Shown here in pieces: positions 36,420 through 50,704 of a stretch of 64,000 bases of DNA. The notes beneath the pieces were generated by a model. The model did not search any database. It saw nothing but the letters and a program-made list of their open reading frames with translations, and was not told the DNA's origin. Both the position numbers and the translations under genes were made by a program. The DNA is from Marinobacter mangrovi (GTDB lineage: Bacteria > Pseudomonadota > Gammaproteobacteria > Pseudomonadales > Oleiphilaceae). How positions within the stretch are numbered: the stretch's first letter is position 1; the number at the start of each line of letters is the position of its first letter. Where the stretch lies: positions 248,001 to 312,000 of the forward strand of contig NZ_JAERVO010000006.1 of assembly GCF_016798325.1 (NCBI RefSeq). The letters run 5' to 3'.

Positions 36420-37913
36420 TTATTCCTGGTCCTGGAACCAGGGCGCACGTGCGGTCATGATCAACTGGCCCGCGCGCTCTTCATCCATATCTTCGATGTC
36501 CATGAGATCGTCGACAGACTGCTCTGCCAGGTCATCCATGGTCCGCACTCCCATGCCGGCCAGCTTGAAAGCCAGCGCGCGATCCATGCCTTCCATGTCC
36601 AGCAGGTCCTGGGCAGGCTCATTGCCCTCCAGGGCCTCTTCGCTGGCCAGGGCCTGGTTCAGCAGGCGATCCTTGGCGCGACGACGCAGTTCGGTCACGG
36701 TGTCTTCATCGAAACCTTCGATGGCCAGCATCTCATCCATGGGCACGTATGCGACTTCTTCCAGCGTGGTGAAGCCTTCTTCGATCAGGACGCCGGCCAG
36801 CTCCTCATCGACATCGAGGTTATCGGTGAAGTGATTCAGCAGACGGTTGAATTCCTGCTCCTGACGTTCACCGGCCTCTTCCTCGGTCATGACATTGAGT
36901 GTCCAGCCGGTCAGCTCACTGGCCAGCCGTACGTTCTGGCCATTACGGCCGATGGCCTGGGCCAGGTTGTCCTCGGCGACGGCCACTTCCATGGTCTGGC
37001 GGTCTTCGTCCATCACGATGGAGGCCACTTCCGCCGGCGCCATGGCGTTGATCACCAGCTGCGCCGGGTTGTCGTCCCACAGGACGATATCCACTCGCTC
37101 ACCGCCCAGTTCGTTGGATACCGCCTGCACGCGCGAGCCGCGCATACCGACACAGGCACCCACCGGATCGATACGACGGTCGTTGGTCTTGACGGCGATC
37201 TTGGCCCGGGAGCCCGGATCGCGCGCGGCACCGCGGATTTCGATCAGGTCTTCGGCGATCTCCGGCACCTCGATACGGAACAGCTCGATCAGCATGGCCG
37301 GGTTGGTACGGCTGAGGATCAGCTGCGGCCCGCGATGATCGGTGCGGATTTCCAACAGAAGCGCCCGAACCCGGTCGCCCATGCGGAACGTCTCGCGCGG
37401 GATCAGTTGGTCGCGGGGCAGCAACGCCTCGGCATTGGCACCGAGATCGACGATTACATTGTCGCGGGTGACCTTCTTGACGGTACCAGATACCAGTTCA
37501 CCGACCCGGTCGCGGTAGCTGTCGACGATCTTGGTGCGCTCGGCTTCACGGACCTTCTGGAAGATGATCTGTTTGGCCGCCTGGGCACCAATGCGACCAA
37601 AGGCCACCGATTCCACCTTCTCTTCATGCATGTCGCCCGGCTGGAGCTTGTCGTCAATCTCCTCGGCTTCCTGCATGGTCAGCTCGGTACCGAGCGCCGG
37701 CACGGCTTCGTTGTCCACCACCAGCCAGCGACGGAAGGTTTCGTAGTCGCCGGTTTTGCGGTCGATCTGGACGCGGATATCCGCTTCCTCGTCTTCGTAA
37801 CGTTTCTTGGCTGCTGTCGCCAGGGCAAGTTCGATGGCCTCGAAAATGACCTCTTTTTCCACTCCCTTCTCGTTGGAGACGGCTTCAACTACCAGCAAGA
37901 TCTCTTTACTCAT
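36420..37913 (-). CDS. nusA: Transcription termination/antitermination factor NusA
   Basis: RNA-polymerase-associated factor (497 aa) that controls pausing, termination and antitermination. It has an N-terminal RNAP-binding domain, an S1 domain ([21 protein letters not shown]), KH domains ([39 protein letters not shown]) and two C-terminal acidic helix-hairpin repeats ([20 protein letters not shown] and [20 protein letters not shown]). Both C-terminal repeats are kept, as in E. coli. It is the second gene of the rimP-nusA-infB operon. Confidence 0.97.
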   Translation of the reverse strand: MSKEILLVVEAVSNEKGVEKEVIFEAIELALATAAKKRYEDEEADIRVQIDRKTGDYETFRRWLVVDNEAVPALGTELTMQEAEEIDDKLQPGDMHEEKVESVAFGRIGAQAAKQIIFQKVREAERTKIVDSYRDRVGELVSGTVKKVTRDNVIVDLGANAEALLPRDQLIPRETFRMGDRVRALLLEIRTDHRGPQLILSRTNPAMLIELFRIEVPEIAEDLIEIRGAARDPGSRAKIAVKTNDRRIDPVGACVGMRGSRVQAVSNELGGERVDIVLWDDNPAQLVINAMAPAEVASIVMDEDRQTMEVAVAEDNLAQAIGRNGQNVRLASELTGWTLNVMTEEEAGERQEQEFNRLLNHFTDNLDVDEELAGVLIEEGFTTLEEVAYVPMDEMLAIEGFDEDTVTELRRRAKDRLLNQALASEEALEGNEPAQDLLDMEGMDRALAFKLAGMGVRTMDDLAEQSVDDLMDIEDMDEERAGQLIMTARAPWFQDQE

Positions 37914-37956
37914 CAGATTGCCCTGCCCTTAACCCTTAGACTTGCAGTCAAACGAA

Positions 37957-38418
37957 TCACTCAAAAACCGGAACGATGTGGGCTTTCTCGATACTGTCGA
38001 CGGGAAGCAGATACTCATGCTCGTCGACAATCACGACGACATCGCTTCCTTCAACACCTTTGAGGAGCCCTTCGAATTTGCGACGTCCTTCGAACGCCAT
38101 ACGCAGGCGGATTTTGACCATGTGCCCGGCCCAGGCCGCATACTGCTCCAGTCGGAACAGCGGCCGGTCCATACCGGGCGAGGAAACTTCGAGGGTGTAC
38201 TCGGTCTGGATCGGATCCTCGACATCCAGCACACCGCTGACCTGCCGACTGACCGTTTCACAGTCCTCGACGCTGATGCCGTTTTCGGCATCATCAATAA
38301 AGATCCGGAGCATTGACTTGTGGCCCTGAGACCGAAATTCAATCCCCCAGCAGTTATATCCCAGTCCTTCAATGACCGGCACCAGGATGTCTTCGAGTTG
38401 CTTTACCTTGGCTGACAA
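37957..38418 (-). CDS. rimP: Ribosome maturation factor RimP
   Basis: A 30S maturation factor (153 aa with the chosen start). Family blocks are [42 protein letters not shown] and [12 protein letters not shown]. The frame is open to 38460, but the TTG at 38418 gives the family start ([12 protein letters not shown] aligned to MSxKLxQLE) and has GGAG 11 nt upstream. A TTG start would limit expression. It is preceded by a leader with two terminator-like hairpins and its own promoter. Confidence 0.93.
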   Translation of the reverse strand: MSAKVKQLEDILVPVIEGLGYNCWGIEFRSQGHKSMLRIFIDDAENGISVEDCETVSRQVSGVLDVEDPIQTEYTLEVSSPGMDRPLFRLEQYAAWAGHMVKIRLRMAFEGRRKFEGLLKGVEGSDVVVIVDEHEYLLPVDSIEKAHIVPVFE

Positions 38419-38496
38419 GTTGCTGTCATCTCCACTATTCGGGCGATATTGAGCGGCCAAGCCGTTTTCAATGCCGCCTTTACATGTCGCACAAAC

Positions 38497-38526
38497 AAAA
38501 AAAGGGCCTGTTAATCAGCCCTTTTT
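38497..38526 (-). terminator. Terminator-like hairpin in rimP leader (proximal)
   Basis: On the minus strand the stem AAGGGCTG...CAGGCCCTT is followed by seven T. It ends about 80 nt before the rimP start and downstream of the predicted promoter, so it may act as an attenuator. Confidence 0.65.
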
Positions 38527-38560
38527 CGTACAATCGGGCCCATGCGCCAGGCCCCTGAAC

Positions 38561-38587
38561 CAAAAGGCCCCAGATAACGCGGGGCCT
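38561..38587 (-). terminator. Terminator-like hairpin in rimP leader (distal)
   Basis: On the minus strand the stem AGGCCCC...GGGGCCT is followed by TTTT. It lies between the promoter at 38700-38728 and the second hairpin at 38497-38526. Confidence 0.6.
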
Positions 38588-38699
38588 CCTGAAGTCGTTA
38601 CGTGCCAGAGAACATCAACATTACGCTTCTCTGCCGACAGACACCTGGCCTGCCTGAGCGGGACCGGACGCAGCCGATACCCACTGCAATAATCGCCGG

Positions 38700-38728
38700 A
38701 GTATAAGGACGCCGACAACACTGGTCAA
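38700..38728 (-). promoter_or_regulatory. Sigma70-like promoter of the rimP-nusA operon
   Basis: On the minus strand TTGACC (38728-38723) and TATACT (38705-38700) are separated by exactly 17 bp. It lies just past the tRNA-Leu terminator and about 280 bp before rimP. Confidence 0.75.
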
Positions 38729-38742
38729 GGACTGACCAAAAA

Positions 38743-38769
38743 AAACGGCTTGGTATTCCAAGCCGTTTC
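38743..38769 (-). terminator. Intrinsic terminator of tRNA-Leu / secG transcript
   Basis: On the minus strand the stem AAACGGCTTGG-AATA-CCAAGCCGTTT runs into a T tract directly after the tRNA 3' end. Confidence 0.88.
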
Positions 38770-38775
38770 TAATAA

Positions 38776-38860
38776 TGGTGCCGAAGGCCGGACTCGAACC
38801 GGCACGGCTTACGCCACTACCCCCTCAAGATAGCGTGTCTACCAGTTCCACCACTTCGGC
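38776..38860 (-). tRNA. leuU: tRNA-Leu (anticodon GAG)
   Basis: An 85-nt class II tRNA including the encoded CCA. The acceptor stem GCCGAAG pairs with CTTCGGC, the D arm GGAACTGGTAGACAC is present, the anticodon stem-loop is CTATC-TTGAGGG-GGTAG (GAG), a long variable arm TGGCGTAAGCC follows, and the T arm is GCCGG-TTCGAGT-CCGGC. Its place between secG and rimP is conserved in gammaproteobacteria. The initiator tRNA gene often found next to it is absent. Confidence 0.95.
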
Positions 38861-38867
38861 AACAACC

Positions 38868-39305
38868 TTACTCAAGCTCAGGCAGCGAGGAATCACCGCT
38901 GCCGGCTTCAGAACCTTCACTCTGGGCAGCGCTGCCTGACGCATCAGACGCTTCGCCGCCCTTGGCCGCCGGAGCGTGGTCCTGCTCGTCGGCTGCCTGT
39001 TTTTCCTGCGCCGCGGCCGGCGCCTGCTGAACTGTCGGGATGCCTGTTTCGCCCGCCACTTCGGCGCGCTGCTTGGCAAACACAGCCAGCGTAAAACTCG
39101 TCACAAAGAACAGGATCGCCAGAAAGGTGGTCACGCGCGTCAGGAAGCTGCCGCTACCCTGGCTACCAAACACGGTCTGGGAGGCGCCACCACCAAAGGC
39201 TGCACCGGCATCGGCGCCCTTGCCCTGCTGGATCAGGACCAGGCCCACCAGCGCCACCGCAATCACGACGTGCGCTACGACAACCAGTGTTTCAATCCAA
39301 TCCAT
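38868..39305 (-). CDS. secG: Protein translocase subunit SecG
   Basis: A small membrane subunit of the SecYEG channel. It has two spans (VVAHVVIAVALVGLVLIQQG and FLTRVTTFLAILFFVTSFTLAVF) with GADAGAAFGGGASQTVFGSQG in the loop. At 145 aa it is longer than the E. coli protein (110 aa), owing to an Ala/Glu/Ser/Gln-rich acidic tail (about residues 95-145). It lies 11 bp after tpiA and 7 bp before the tRNA. Confidence 0.95.
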   Translation of the reverse strand: MDWIETLVVVAHVVIAVALVGLVLIQQGKGADAGAAFGGGASQTVFGSQGSGSFLTRVTTFLAILFFVTSFTLAVFAKQRAEVAGETGIPTVQQAPAAAQEKQAADEQDHAPAAKGGEASDASGSAAQSEGSEAGSGDSSLPELE

Positions 39306-39316
39306 ATCAAACTCTC

Positions 39317-40063
39317 TTAAATCGCCTTGCAGATGGCGAGGAAATCCGATGCCTTCAAAGAAGCACCGCCAATCAAGCCGCCGTCTATATCGGGCTGAGC
39401 AAACAATTCTTTGGCGTTGTCCGGCTTAACGCTACCACCGTACAACAGCGTCATGTCCTGTGCCGGAGCTCCCATCTCGCTCAGCTGCGAGCGCATGGCC
39501 TGATGCACGGCCTGGGCGTCTTCCGACGTTGCTGTCTTGCCCGTTCCGATCGCCCAGACCGGCTCATAGGCCACAACAACCTGCTTCCACTGTTCTCCGG
39601 AAACGTCTTTGAGCGCTTCCCGAAGTTGGGCACTGACCACTTCAACCGCCAGCCCCGCTTCTCTTTGCGTCAGCGTTTCACCAACACAAAGGATAATCTG
39701 CACGCCAGCCGCAATTCCCTGACCGACCTTTTCGGCAATAACCGCATCGGATTCACCGAAGAGCTGCCGACGCTCTGAATGACCGACGACGGCGTAACCG
39801 CAACCGACATCCGCAGCCATTTTCCCGGAAATTTCGCCGGTGTAAGCGCCGGATTCCCAGGCAGCGATGTTCTGCACGCCAACCTGGGCAACCCCATCGA
39901 GAAGCTGCTGAACGCTTGCGACATAAAGAGCGGGAGGAATGATAACAACCTCCGCTTCATTATCAAGCGCGGCAATGCCTTTGCGCACGTCGCCAACCAG
40001 TGACTTGGCCAGCTCCTGGGAGCCGTTCATTTTCCAGTTGGCTGCTACAATCCTGCGTCGCAT
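39317..40063 (-). CDS. tpiA: Triose-phosphate isomerase
   Basis: Interconverts dihydroxyacetone phosphate and glyceraldehyde 3-phosphate (248 aa). Catalytic residues are seen in AANWKMNGS (Lys), VVGHSERR (His) and VVAYEPVWAIGTGK (Glu). The phosphate loop is YGGSVKPDNA. The start at 40063 has GAGGG 7 nt upstream. It lies between glmM and secG in the conserved gammaproteobacterial order. Confidence 0.97.
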   Translation of the reverse strand: MRRRIVAANWKMNGSQELAKSLVGDVRKGIAALDNEAEVVIIPPALYVASVQQLLDGVAQVGVQNIAAWESGAYTGEISGKMAADVGCGYAVVGHSERRQLFGESDAVIAEKVGQGIAAGVQIILCVGETLTQREAGLAVEVVSAQLREALKDVSGEQWKQVVVAYEPVWAIGTGKTATSEDAQAVHQAMRSQLSEMGAPAQDMTLLYGGSVKPDNAKELFAQPDIDGGLIGGASLKASDFLAICKAI

Positions 40064-40145
40064 CAACAACCCTCATTTCAAGGGAGGGCGCACTATACAG
40101 CAGTCCGTCAACGGACACAACCGATGGCACACCCCCGGATAATTT

Positions 40146-41492
40146 TCAGACGGATGGGGAGGATTTCACCACGTCTGCCAGTTTTTCAGCCCACTGCCGC
40201 ATTTCGGATTCATCCTGGCCTTCGGTCATGACCCGGATCAACGGCTCGGTTCCGGAGGCCCGCAGCAATACGCGTCCGGTCGCCCCCATGGACGCCTCGG
40301 CCGCCTTCACCGCTTCCGCGATGTCCGGCCGGGTCAGCGGATCAAACCGTTCGTCCACACGCACATTGATCAGCACCTGCGGAAGACGGCTCATCCCCTG
40401 CCGCAGCGCCGAAATCGCCTCTCCGGAACGCCAGGCGGCCAGCAGGACCTGCAAGGCCGAGACAATCCCGTCGCCGGTGCTCGTACAATCACGGACCACC
40501 AGGTGACCAGAGCCTTCGCCGCCGATCTGCCAATCATTGGCCACCAATCTTTCCATCACGTAGCGATCGCCCACCTGGGCCCGCTCGAACGGGATACCGC
40601 GCTCTTTCAGCGCCAACTCCACCCCGAGGTTCGTCATCAGAGTACCGACCACGCCCCCCTGGAGTCGACCCTCGACCTGACGCTGCGACGCGATGATAAA
40701 CATCAGTTCGTCACCATCGATCATCGAGCCATCGCGATCGATCATCAGGACCCGGTCGCCGTCCCCATCAAAGGCGATCCCCAGATCGGCCTGCTCTTCC
40801 AGTACGCGAGCGCGCAAGGCATCGAGATGGGTAGACCCCACCTTGAGGTTGATATTGAGCCCGTCCGGATTATTGCCGATGACGCTGGTCTTCGCCCCCA
40901 GCTCCCGAAAGACCTTGGGCGCCACGTGGTAGGTCGCACCATGGGCGCAATCCAGCACGATGTGCATGCCTTCCAGCGTAAAGGCATTGGGCACCGTGCT
41001 CTTGCAGAATTCCACGTAACGTCCGGGCGCATCGTCGATGCGCGACGCCTTGCCCAATTCTCCCGGCGCACAGACCTCGATATCGCGATCCAGCCAGGAT
41101 TCGATTTCCGCTTCCACGGCGTCGTTCAGTTTGGTGCCCAGCGGCGAGAAGAACTTGATGCCGTTGTCTTCGTGCGGGTTGTGGGACGCGCTGATGACGA
41201 TGCCCGCCGAGGCCCGGAAGGTCCGGGTCAGATAGGCGATCGCCGGCGTCGGCATGGGCCCCAGCAGGGACACGTCCACACCGGCGGCAGACAGCCCCGC
41301 TTCCAGGGCCGACTCGAACATGTAGCCGGACAGGCGGGTGTCCTTGCCGATCAGCACCCGGTTGCGCTGGCCATCCTGCTTGAAAGCCTGGCCCGCGGCC
41401 CAGCCCAGCTTGAGCATGAAATCCGGCGTGATGGGCGATGTGCCCACATGCCCACGGATGCCATCGGTTCCAAAATATTTGCGCTCGCTCAT
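40146..41492 (-). CDS. glmM: Phosphoglucosamine mutase
   Basis: Converts glucosamine 6-phosphate to glucosamine 1-phosphate for peptidoglycan and LPS synthesis (448 aa). The phosphoserine loop is [12 protein letters not shown] (Ser103), the metal site is FDGDGDRV, and the late phosphate-binding motif is [11 protein letters not shown]. The start overlaps the folP stop by 4 nt, the same coupling as in E. coli. Confidence 0.97.
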   Translation of the reverse strand: MSERKYFGTDGIRGHVGTSPITPDFMLKLGWAAGQAFKQDGQRNRVLIGKDTRLSGYMFESALEAGLSAAGVDVSLLGPMPTPAIAYLTRTFRASAGIVISASHNPHEDNGIKFFSPLGTKLNDAVEAEIESWLDRDIEVCAPGELGKASRIDDAPGRYVEFCKSTVPNAFTLEGMHIVLDCAHGATYHVAPKVFRELGAKTSVIGNNPDGLNINLKVGSTHLDALRARVLEEQADLGIAFDGDGDRVLMIDRDGSMIDGDELMFIIASQRQVEGRLQGGVVGTLMTNLGVELALKERGIPFERAQVGDRYVMERLVANDWQIGGEGSGHLVVRDCTSTGDGIVSALQVLLAAWRSGEAISALRQGMSRLPQVLINVRVDERFDPLTRPDIAEAVKAAEASMGATGRVLLRASGTEPLIRVMTEGQDESEMRQWAEKLADVVKSSPSV

Positions 41493-42331
41493 GCAGTCGC
41501 TTCCTTCAGCGCGGACACCACTTTAACGGCATCCACGGTTTCCCTGACATCGTGCACGCGTATAATCGCGGCCCCCTTCATGGCGGCTATTGTCGCGACT
41601 GCGAGGCTCGCAGGCAACCGGTCTGCCACATCCCGGCCTGTAATCTGGCCCAGCATGGTCTTGCGCGACATCCCCACCAGCAGCGGGTAACCCAGCGCAT
41701 GCATCTGATCCAGCGCCTCCAGCAATACCAGATTGTGCTCCAGGTTCTTGCCGAAGCCATAACCGGGGTCGAGGATAATCCGCTCCGCCGGGATGCCAGC
41801 CTCCCTGGCGACAGCGACCCGGTCCATCAGGAATCGTGACACCTCGGCCACCACGTTGTCGTAATGCGGCGCCTGCTGCATGGTGCCCGGCTCGCCCTGC
41901 ATGTGCATCAGACACACGGGGATACCGGCGTCCGCTGCGGCCTGCATCGCACCGTCTTTGGTGAGCGCCCGAATGTCGTTGACCAGACCAGCACCCAACC
42001 GTGCGCTCTCGGTAATCACTTGAGGGGTACTGGTGTCCACGGAAATGGCCACGTCGAGGCGCTGACTGATCGCCTCGACCACCGGACAGACGCGATCCAG
42101 CTCCTCGTCGACGCTGACCGTCGCCGCGCCCGGCCGGGTCGACTCGCCGCCGATATCGATAAACGCCGCGCCTTCCCGCACCAGCTTTTCTGCCTGTGCC
42201 AGCGCCGTATCAAGCTGATTGAAACGGCCGCCGTCGGAAAAGGAATCCGGCGTTACATTAACGACGCCCATCACCTGGGGATGGGCGAGGTCGATCTTGT
42301 GTCCGGCAAAGTTCATTTCCATCGGCAGCAT
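41489..42331 (-). CDS. folP: Dihydropteroate synthase
   Basis: Joins p-aminobenzoate to dihydropterin pyrophosphate in folate synthesis (280 aa). Family motifs are [48 protein letters not shown] and VGMSRKT. The MEMNF codon 9 nt downstream is an alternative start. It is downstream of the ftsH terminator and coupled to glmM. Confidence 0.97.
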   Translation of the reverse strand: MLPMEMNFAGHKIDLAHPQVMGVVNVTPDSFSDGGRFNQLDTALAQAEKLVREGAAFIDIGGESTRPGAATVSVDEELDRVCPVVEAISQRLDVAISVDTSTPQVITESARLGAGLVNDIRALTKDGAMQAAADAGIPVCLMHMQGEPGTMQQAPHYDNVVAEVSRFLMDRVAVAREAGIPAERIILDPGYGFGKNLEHNLVLLEALDQMHALGYPLLVGMSRKTMLGQITGRDVADRLPASLAVATIAAMKGAAIIRVHDVRETVDAVKVVSALKEATA

Positions 42332-42386
42332 CCTCTTGTTGATTGGTACGTCGAAGCGCGACCCAAAAACACGCTTCCCACAATGA

Positions 42387-42414
42387 AAAACGCCGTCCCG
42401 CGGGACGGCGTTTG
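42387..42414 (-). terminator. Intrinsic terminator of ftsH
   Basis: The perfect stem AAACGCCGTCCCG-CGGGACGGCGTTT is followed by more T on the minus strand. It lies 41 bp after the ftsH stop and before folP. Confidence 0.85.
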
Positions 42415-42454
42415 AAGGTCTTTCTATCGCTCGGGACGAACCCGACAGCGTTGG

Positions 42455-44410
42455 TCAGTGCTCCCCAGCGGGACCACCGATGCCTTCGCCGGGGCGACGA
42501 CCGGAGTCACCGCTACCGGACGCCGGGCTCGCTGCCGGTGACGCTTCATCGTCCGGCGCATTGCCACCGGCACCCGGGCCATTCCAGCCCTGCGGCGGAC
42601 GCGGCGTCTTGCCGGCCATGATGTCGTCGATCTGGTAGCGATCGATGGTCTCGTAACGCATCAGCGCGTCGGCCATCATTTCCAGCTTGTCGCGATTCTC
42701 GATCAGCAGATTGCGCGCCGTCTCGTAACAGTCGTCGATGATGGAGCGCACCTCCTCGTCGATTCGCTGGGCCGTTTCCGGCGAGTAGACCGTGTGGCTC
42801 TGACCGGCAGAGCGACCCAGGAACGGCTCTTCACTGTCGGTATCGTACTGCAGCGGACCCAGCTTCTCGGAAAGCCCCCAGCGCGTCACCATGTTGCGGG
42901 CCAGCGATGTGGCACGCTCGATGTCATTGGACGCACCGGTGGTCACACCCTCGAAGCCCAGCGTCAGCTCTTCGGCAATACGGCCGCCGAACAGGCTGCA
43001 GATCGAGCTGATCAGATAGCGCTTGGAGTGGCTGTACTTATCCTCTTCCGGCAGGAACATGGTGACACCCAGTGCCCGGCCGCGCGGAATGATACTGACC
43101 TTGTACACCGGATCATGTTCCGGCACGAGACGCCCGACAATCGCGTGACCGGATTCGTGATACGCGGTGTTGAGCTTCTCTTTTTCGTTCATGACCATGG
43201 ATTTGCGCTCGGCGCCCATCATGATCTTGTCCTTCGCCAGTTCCAGCTCCTCCCCGGAGACCAGGCGCTGGTTACGGCGCGCCGCAAACAGCGCCGCCTC
43301 GTTCACCAGGTTGGCCAGATCCGCACCGGAGAAACCGGGCGTACCGCGGGCGATCACTTTCGGATCGACGCCGTCGGCCAGCGGCACCTTCTTCAGGTGC
43401 ACCTTGAGGATCTGTTCGCGACCAATGATGTCCGGCAGGTTGACCACCACCTGACGATCGAAACGGCCCGGGCGCAGCAGCGCCGGATCCAGGACATCCG
43501 GACGGTTGGTGGCGGCGATGACGATCACGCCTTCGTTGCCTTCGAAACCGTCCATCTCAACCAGAAGCTGGTTCAGGGTCTGCTCACGCTCATCGTGACC
43601 ACCGCCCAGGCCAGCCCCCCGGTGACGACCGACCGCGTCGATCTCATCGATGAAGATGATACAGGGGCTCTGCTTCTTGGCCTGCTCGAACATGTCACGG
43701 ACACGGGAGGCGCCCACGCCCACGAACATTTCCACGAAATCGGAACCGGAGATGGAGAAGAACGGCACCTTGGCTTCACCGGCAATGGCCTTCGCCAACA
43801 GTGTTTTACCGGTACCCGGCGGGCCAACCATCAGGACGCCGCGCGGGATGCGACCGCCCAGACGCTGGAACTTGCTCGGATCCCGCAGGAAGTCCACCAA
43901 CTCCTTGACGTCTTCCTTCGCCTCGTCGACGCCGGCGACATCAGAGAAAGTGGTCTTGATCTGGTCCTCGCTCATCAGGCGAGCTTTGCTCTTGCCGAAC
44001 GACATGGGGCCTTTGCCGCCACCACCGCCCTGCATCTGTCGCATAAAGAACACGAACAGCGCGATGATGATCAGGATCGGGAACGAAGCGACCAGTAACT
44101 GTGTCCAGATGCTCTGACGGTCCGGCTCCTTACCTACAATCTCGACATTGTTGGCAAGCAGATCGTCCATCAGCTTGTTATCCGGCACTTGCGGGCGAAT
44201 CGTCTGGAAACGGGTGTTGTCTTCACGCACACCCTGGATCTCCAGGCCGTCCACCGTCACCTGCTTGACTTGTCCCTGTTGCACCATCTGTACGAACTGG
44301 GAGTAATTGACCTGCTGTCCACTCGTCGTCGGAGAGAAGTTTTGGAAAACCATGAGCAGGACGGCTGCTATGATCAGCCAGAGAACCAGATTTTTAGCCA
44401 TATCGTTCAA
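42455..44410 (-). CDS. ftsH: ATP-dependent membrane zinc metalloprotease FtsH
   Basis: A membrane AAA+ protease (651 aa) that degrades sigma32, LpxC and unassembled membrane proteins. It has membrane spans near residues 6-24 and 107-123, Walker A GPPGTGKT (196-203), Walker B IIFIDEID (251-258), the SRH ([18 protein letters not shown]) and the zinc site HESGH (418-422). The frame starts with TTG at 44410 (AGGTGA 6 nt upstream); the ATG at 44401 (MAKNLVLW, the E. coli-like start) has a weaker site. The tail is Gly/Pro/Ser-rich. Confidence 0.96.
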   Translation of the reverse strand: MNDMAKNLVLWLIIAAVLLMVFQNFSPTTSGQQVNYSQFVQMVQQGQVKQVTVDGLEIQGVREDNTRFQTIRPQVPDNKLMDDLLANNVEIVGKEPDRQSIWTQLLVASFPILIIIALFVFFMRQMQGGGGGKGPMSFGKSKARLMSEDQIKTTFSDVAGVDEAKEDVKELVDFLRDPSKFQRLGGRIPRGVLMVGPPGTGKTLLAKAIAGEAKVPFFSISGSDFVEMFVGVGASRVRDMFEQAKKQSPCIIFIDEIDAVGRHRGAGLGGGHDEREQTLNQLLVEMDGFEGNEGVIVIAATNRPDVLDPALLRPGRFDRQVVVNLPDIIGREQILKVHLKKVPLADGVDPKVIARGTPGFSGADLANLVNEAALFAARRNQRLVSGEELELAKDKIMMGAERKSMVMNEKEKLNTAYHESGHAIVGRLVPEHDPVYKVSIIPRGRALGVTMFLPEEDKYSHSKRYLISSICSLFGGRIAEELTLGFEGVTTGASNDIERATSLARNMVTRWGLSEKLGPLQYDTDSEEPFLGRSAGQSHTVYSPETAQRIDEEVRSIIDDCYETARNLLIENRDKLEMMADALMRYETIDRYQIDDIMAGKTPRPPQGWNGPGAGGNAPDDEASPAASPASGSGDSGRRPGEGIGGPAGEH

Positions 44411-44587
44411 GGATCATCACCTGTGAATGTAAGGGCCACCGCCGGGGCCGCCCCGCAAGAAGATAACCGGATGTCAAGCCGGCAACCCCTTCTACCTCAA
44501 CCTTACATCAATTGTACGCCCCTTAACTAGGAATGGCGCAGTGTCCGGAGACGACCTGTCGCCGACAGCAACCTATTAGCGAGCGTT

Positions 44588-45211
44588 TCAGGCGCCACGA
44601 AAACCGCGACACACCTGATAGACTTCGCGAGAACGGGACCGGGAGGCTCCCGGCTTGCGACTCACGACGGTCCTGAAATTCGTTTTCATATCCTTGAGCA
44701 GGGAATCAAAGCCCTCGCCCTGGAATACCTTTGCCACAAAAACGCCGTCCGGCCTCAGGACCTGCTTGGCCATATCCAGCGCCAGCTCCACCAGATCCAT
44801 CGCCTTGGGAATATCAACGGCAGGCATACCACTCATATTGGGGGCCATATCCGAAATTACAACGTCGGCTCGCGCCTCACCCAGTAAATCCAGCAATTCG
44901 TCCAATACGGACTGCTCCGTAAAATCCCCCTGCAGGAAGTCCACACCGGCAATCGGATTCATGTCCAGGATGTCACTGGCCACGACCCGACCGTTGTGCC
45001 CGATGCGCTCCATTGCCACCTGTGACCAACCGCCCGGCGCCGCGCCGAGGTCCACAACCACTTGCCCTGGCTTGAAAAAACGGTCTTTATCGTCCAGTTC
45101 AATCAGTTTGTAGCTCGCCCGAGAACGATAACCGTCGACCTGCGAACGTTTGACGTATTCGTCGTCAAAATGCTCTTTCAACCAGCGCTTGCTGGATTTG
45201 GAACGCGCCAA
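44588..45211 (-). CDS. rlmE: 23S rRNA (uridine(2552)-2'-O)-methyltransferase
   Basis: A heat-shock methyltransferase of the 50S subunit (207 aa; FtsJ/RrmJ). The Ser/Arg/Lys-rich start ([20 protein letters not shown]) and SAM-binding motif [12 protein letters not shown] are clear. The catalytic K-D-K residues are in [15 protein letters not shown] and VAKVFQG. It lies upstream of ftsH as in E. coli and is divergent from yhbY. Confidence 0.97.
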   Translation of the reverse strand: MARSKSSKRWLKEHFDDEYVKRSQVDGYRSRASYKLIELDDKDRFFKPGQVVVDLGAAPGGWSQVAMERIGHNGRVVASDILDMNPIAGVDFLQGDFTEQSVLDELLDLLGEARADVVISDMAPNMSGMPAVDIPKAMDLVELALDMAKQVLRPDGVFVAKVFQGEGFDSLLKDMKTNFRTVVSRKPGASRSRSREVYQVCRGFRGA

Positions 45212-45396
45212 ATCGAACCTCCAGTAACAGACAGGGCGGCGGAAACGCTAAAATGCCCGAAGTTACCCTGCCTAATAATACGTAGTGACAGCGATTCACC
45301 GCCCGCAGGCGTGCTGCTACAATTCGTCGATTATACGGGATCGGCGCAGTGACTGCCGCCCGACATTTTAAATCGTACTGATAAAGAGACTGAATT

Positions 45397-45708
45397 ATGA
45401 GCCTGTCGCCCGAACAACGGCGCGCCTATCGCGCCATAGCCCATCACCTGAAGCCGGTCGTGATTATCGGCGACAAGGGGCTGAGCGAAGGCCTGCAACA
45501 GGAGCTGGATCGCGCCCTGAATGATCACGAGCTGATCAAGGTGAAAATTGCCAGCCCGGATCGCAATGAGCGCCAGGCGGCGATTGAGGCGGTCTGCCAG
45601 GAAGCCGGCGCGGAACTGGTGCAGATGATCGGCAAGAACGCCGTCATCCTGCGTCGGGCTGAGAAACCCAATCCCAAGCTGTCGAACCTTCAACGCTACA
45701 AGGATTGA
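45397..45708 (+). CDS. yhbY: CRM-domain ribosome assembly RNA-binding protein
   Basis: A 103-aa YhbY-family protein that binds pre-50S particles. The CRM domain includes the GxxG-like loop IGDKGLSEGL, and the ending VQMIGKNAVILRRAEKPNPK is typical. It is divergent from rlmE, as in many gammaproteobacteria. Confidence 0.94.
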   Translation: MSLSPEQRRAYRAIAHHLKPVVIIGDKGLSEGLQQELDRALNDHELIKVKIASPDRNERQAAIEAVCQEAGAELVQMIGKNAVILRRAEKPNPKLSNLQRYKD

Positions 45709-45738
45709 GCACCAGGACCTTTCGGGATTCGGGACACA

Positions 45739-45769
45739 CAAAAAAGCCGGCTGACGCCGGCTTTTTTGC
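45739..45769. terminator. Bidirectional terminator, yhbY / greA
   Basis: The stem AAGCCGGC-TGAC-GCCGGCTT has A and T runs on both sides, between convergent genes. Confidence 0.9.
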
Positions 45770-45783
45770 ATTCAGGCCAGCGA

Positions 45784-46263
45784 TCAAAGATGCTCAACGG
45801 CCTCGATTTCATACTCGACGGTGCCGGAAGGCACACGAACGGCAACCACGTCACCTTCGTTCTTGCCGATCAGGGCACGGGCGATCGGTGACGTAACGGA
45901 CAGCTTGCCCGCCTTGATATCCGCCTCATCCTCGCCGCAGATCTGGTACTGGACTTCCTCGTCCGTATCCACGTTGATCAGCTTGACGGTCACACCGAAG
46001 ATCACCTTACCGGTGTTATCCATCTTGGTAACGTCAATGATCTGGGCGGCAGACAGTTTGGATTCGATCTCCTGAATCCGGCCTTCGATGAAGCTCTGCT
46101 GCTCACGCGCGGCATGGTATTCCGCGTTTTCCTTCAGGTCACCGTGCTCACGGGCCTCGGCAATGGCTTCGATAACGCGGGGGCGATCTTCGCTTTTGAG
46201 CTTCTTCAGCTCGGCACGAAGCGCCGCCTCACCGCTCACCGTCATCGGCACTCGATTGTTCAT
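45784..46263 (-). CDS. greA: Transcript cleavage factor GreA
   Basis: Rescues backtracked RNA polymerase by stimulating transcript cleavage (159 aa). The N-terminal coiled coil ends in the acidic tip [13 protein letters not shown] (essential Asp and Glu), followed by the C-terminal FKBP-like domain ([21 protein letters not shown]). The start at 46263 is preferred, with AGGA 11 nt upstream. It lies 5 bp after carB, so it is probably in the carAB transcript. Confidence 0.96.
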   Translation of the reverse strand: MNNRVPMTVSGEAALRAELKKLKSEDRPRVIEAIAEAREHGDLKENAEYHAAREQQSFIEGRIQEIESKLSAAQIIDVTKMDNTGKVIFGVTVKLINVDTDEEVQYQICGEDEADIKAGKLSVTSPIARALIGKNEGDVVAVRVPSGTVEYEIEAVEHL

Positions 46264-46268
46264 AACGT

Positions 46269-49484
<3,216 letters not shown>

Positions 49485-49558
49485 TTCTCAGTAAACCTGT
49501 CAGCAGCTTGAGTCAGTCGTCAGCATTGGCCGCTTACCGCGGCGTTCAGCGGCGCACC

Positions 49559-50704
49559 TCAGGAGGCTTGCGAGCCGGCCCGTTCGTCCATCAGGCGAAT
49601 AAAGGTGTCGAACAGCGGCGCCACGTCATGCGGTCCCGGGCTCGCTTCCGGGTGGCCCTGGAAGCTGTAGGCCGGGCGGTCCGTGCGTCGGATACCCTGC
49701 AGGGTGCCGTCGAACAGGGATTTGTGCGTCATCTCCAGGTTATCCGGCAGCGTGGACTCATCCACCGCGAAACCGTGGTTCTGACTGGTGATCATCACAG
49801 TACCGTCTTCCAGGTTCTGCACCGGGTGGTTGGCACCGTGGTGGCCGTGCCCCATCTTCAGGGTCTTGGCGCCACTGGCCAGGGCCAGCAGCTGGTGGCC
49901 GAGACAGATGCCGAAGACCGGCACCTCGGTCTCAAGAATCTCGCTGATCGCCTTGATGGCGTAATCGCAGGGCTCGGGATCGCCGGGGCCATTGGACAGG
50001 AAGATGCCGTCCGGATTCATCGCCAGCACCTCGGATGCCGGCGTCTGCGGCGGCACAACCGTTACGTCGCAGCCGCGGGCGGCGAGCATGCGCAGGATGT
50101 TGTACTTGATGCCGTAATCGTAGGCGACCACCTTGTATCTGGGTGATTCCAGCTCTCCGTAACCACCGCCCTCCAGGGACCATTCTGTCTGGCTCCACTG
50201 GTAGGTCGTCTTGCTGCCGACTTCCTTGGCCAGATCCATGCCCTTGAGCCCCGGGAAAGCGTTCGCCAGTTCCAGAGCGCGTTCTTCTGTGGCATGCTCG
50301 CCAGCGACTATCGCACCGTTCTGGGAACCTTTGTCCCGCAGGATGCGCGTCAGGCGGCGGGTATCGATATCGGCAATGCCGATCACATTGTTGTCCCGCA
50401 GGTAGGCGTCAAGCGTCTTGGTCTGGCGCCAGCTGCTGGCCATCAGCGGCAGATCGCGGATGATCAGGCCGGCCGCCTGGATACCGGAGGACTCGACGTC
50501 TTCGTCGTTGACGCCGGTATTGCCGATATGGGGATAGGTCAGGGTGACGATCTGGCGAGTGTAGGACGGATCAGTCAGGATTTCCTGGTAGCCCGTCATG
50601 GCGGTGTTGAAGACGACTTCGCCACTGGTTTCGCCGTCTGCGCCGATGGCGATTCCTTTGAACAGGCTTCCGTCTGCGAGCGCAAGGATTGCTGGTGTAC
50701 TCAA
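49559..50704 (-). CDS. carA: Carbamoyl-phosphate synthase small (glutaminase) subunit
   Basis: Hydrolyses glutamine and channels ammonia to CarB (381 aa with the TTG start). The class I amidotransferase triad is in [12 protein letters not shown] (Cys) and the HPEASPGP motif (His, Glu). The frame is open from the ATG at 50719, but that codon has no ribosome-binding site. The TTG at 50704 has GAGG about 10 nt upstream and gives the family start ([12 protein letters not shown]). No PyrR-like or arginine operator could be recognised upstream. Confidence 0.95.
   Translation of the reverse strand: MSTPAILALADGSLFKGIAIGADGETSGEVVFNTAMTGYQEILTDPSYTRQIVTLTYPHIGNTGVNDEDVESSGIQAAGLIIRDLPLMASSWRQTKTLDAYLRDNNVIGIADIDTRRLTRILRDKGSQNGAIVAGEHATEERALELANAFPGLKGMDLAKEVGSKTTYQWSQTEWSLEGGGYGELESPRYKVVAYDYGIKYNILRMLAARGCDVTVVPPQTPASEVLAMNPDGIFLSNGPGDPEPCDYAIKAISEILETEVPVFGICLGHQLLALASGAKTLKMGHGHHGANHPVQNLEDGTVMITSQNHGFAVDESTLPDNLEMTHKSLFDGTLQGIRRTDRPAYSFQGHPEASPGPHDVAPLFDTFIRLMDERAGSQAS

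Noticed and set aside
38528-38738. Search for an initiator tRNA (metY) next to tRNA-Leu
   Set aside because: No tRNA-like T arm or CAT anticodon loop could be found on either strand.
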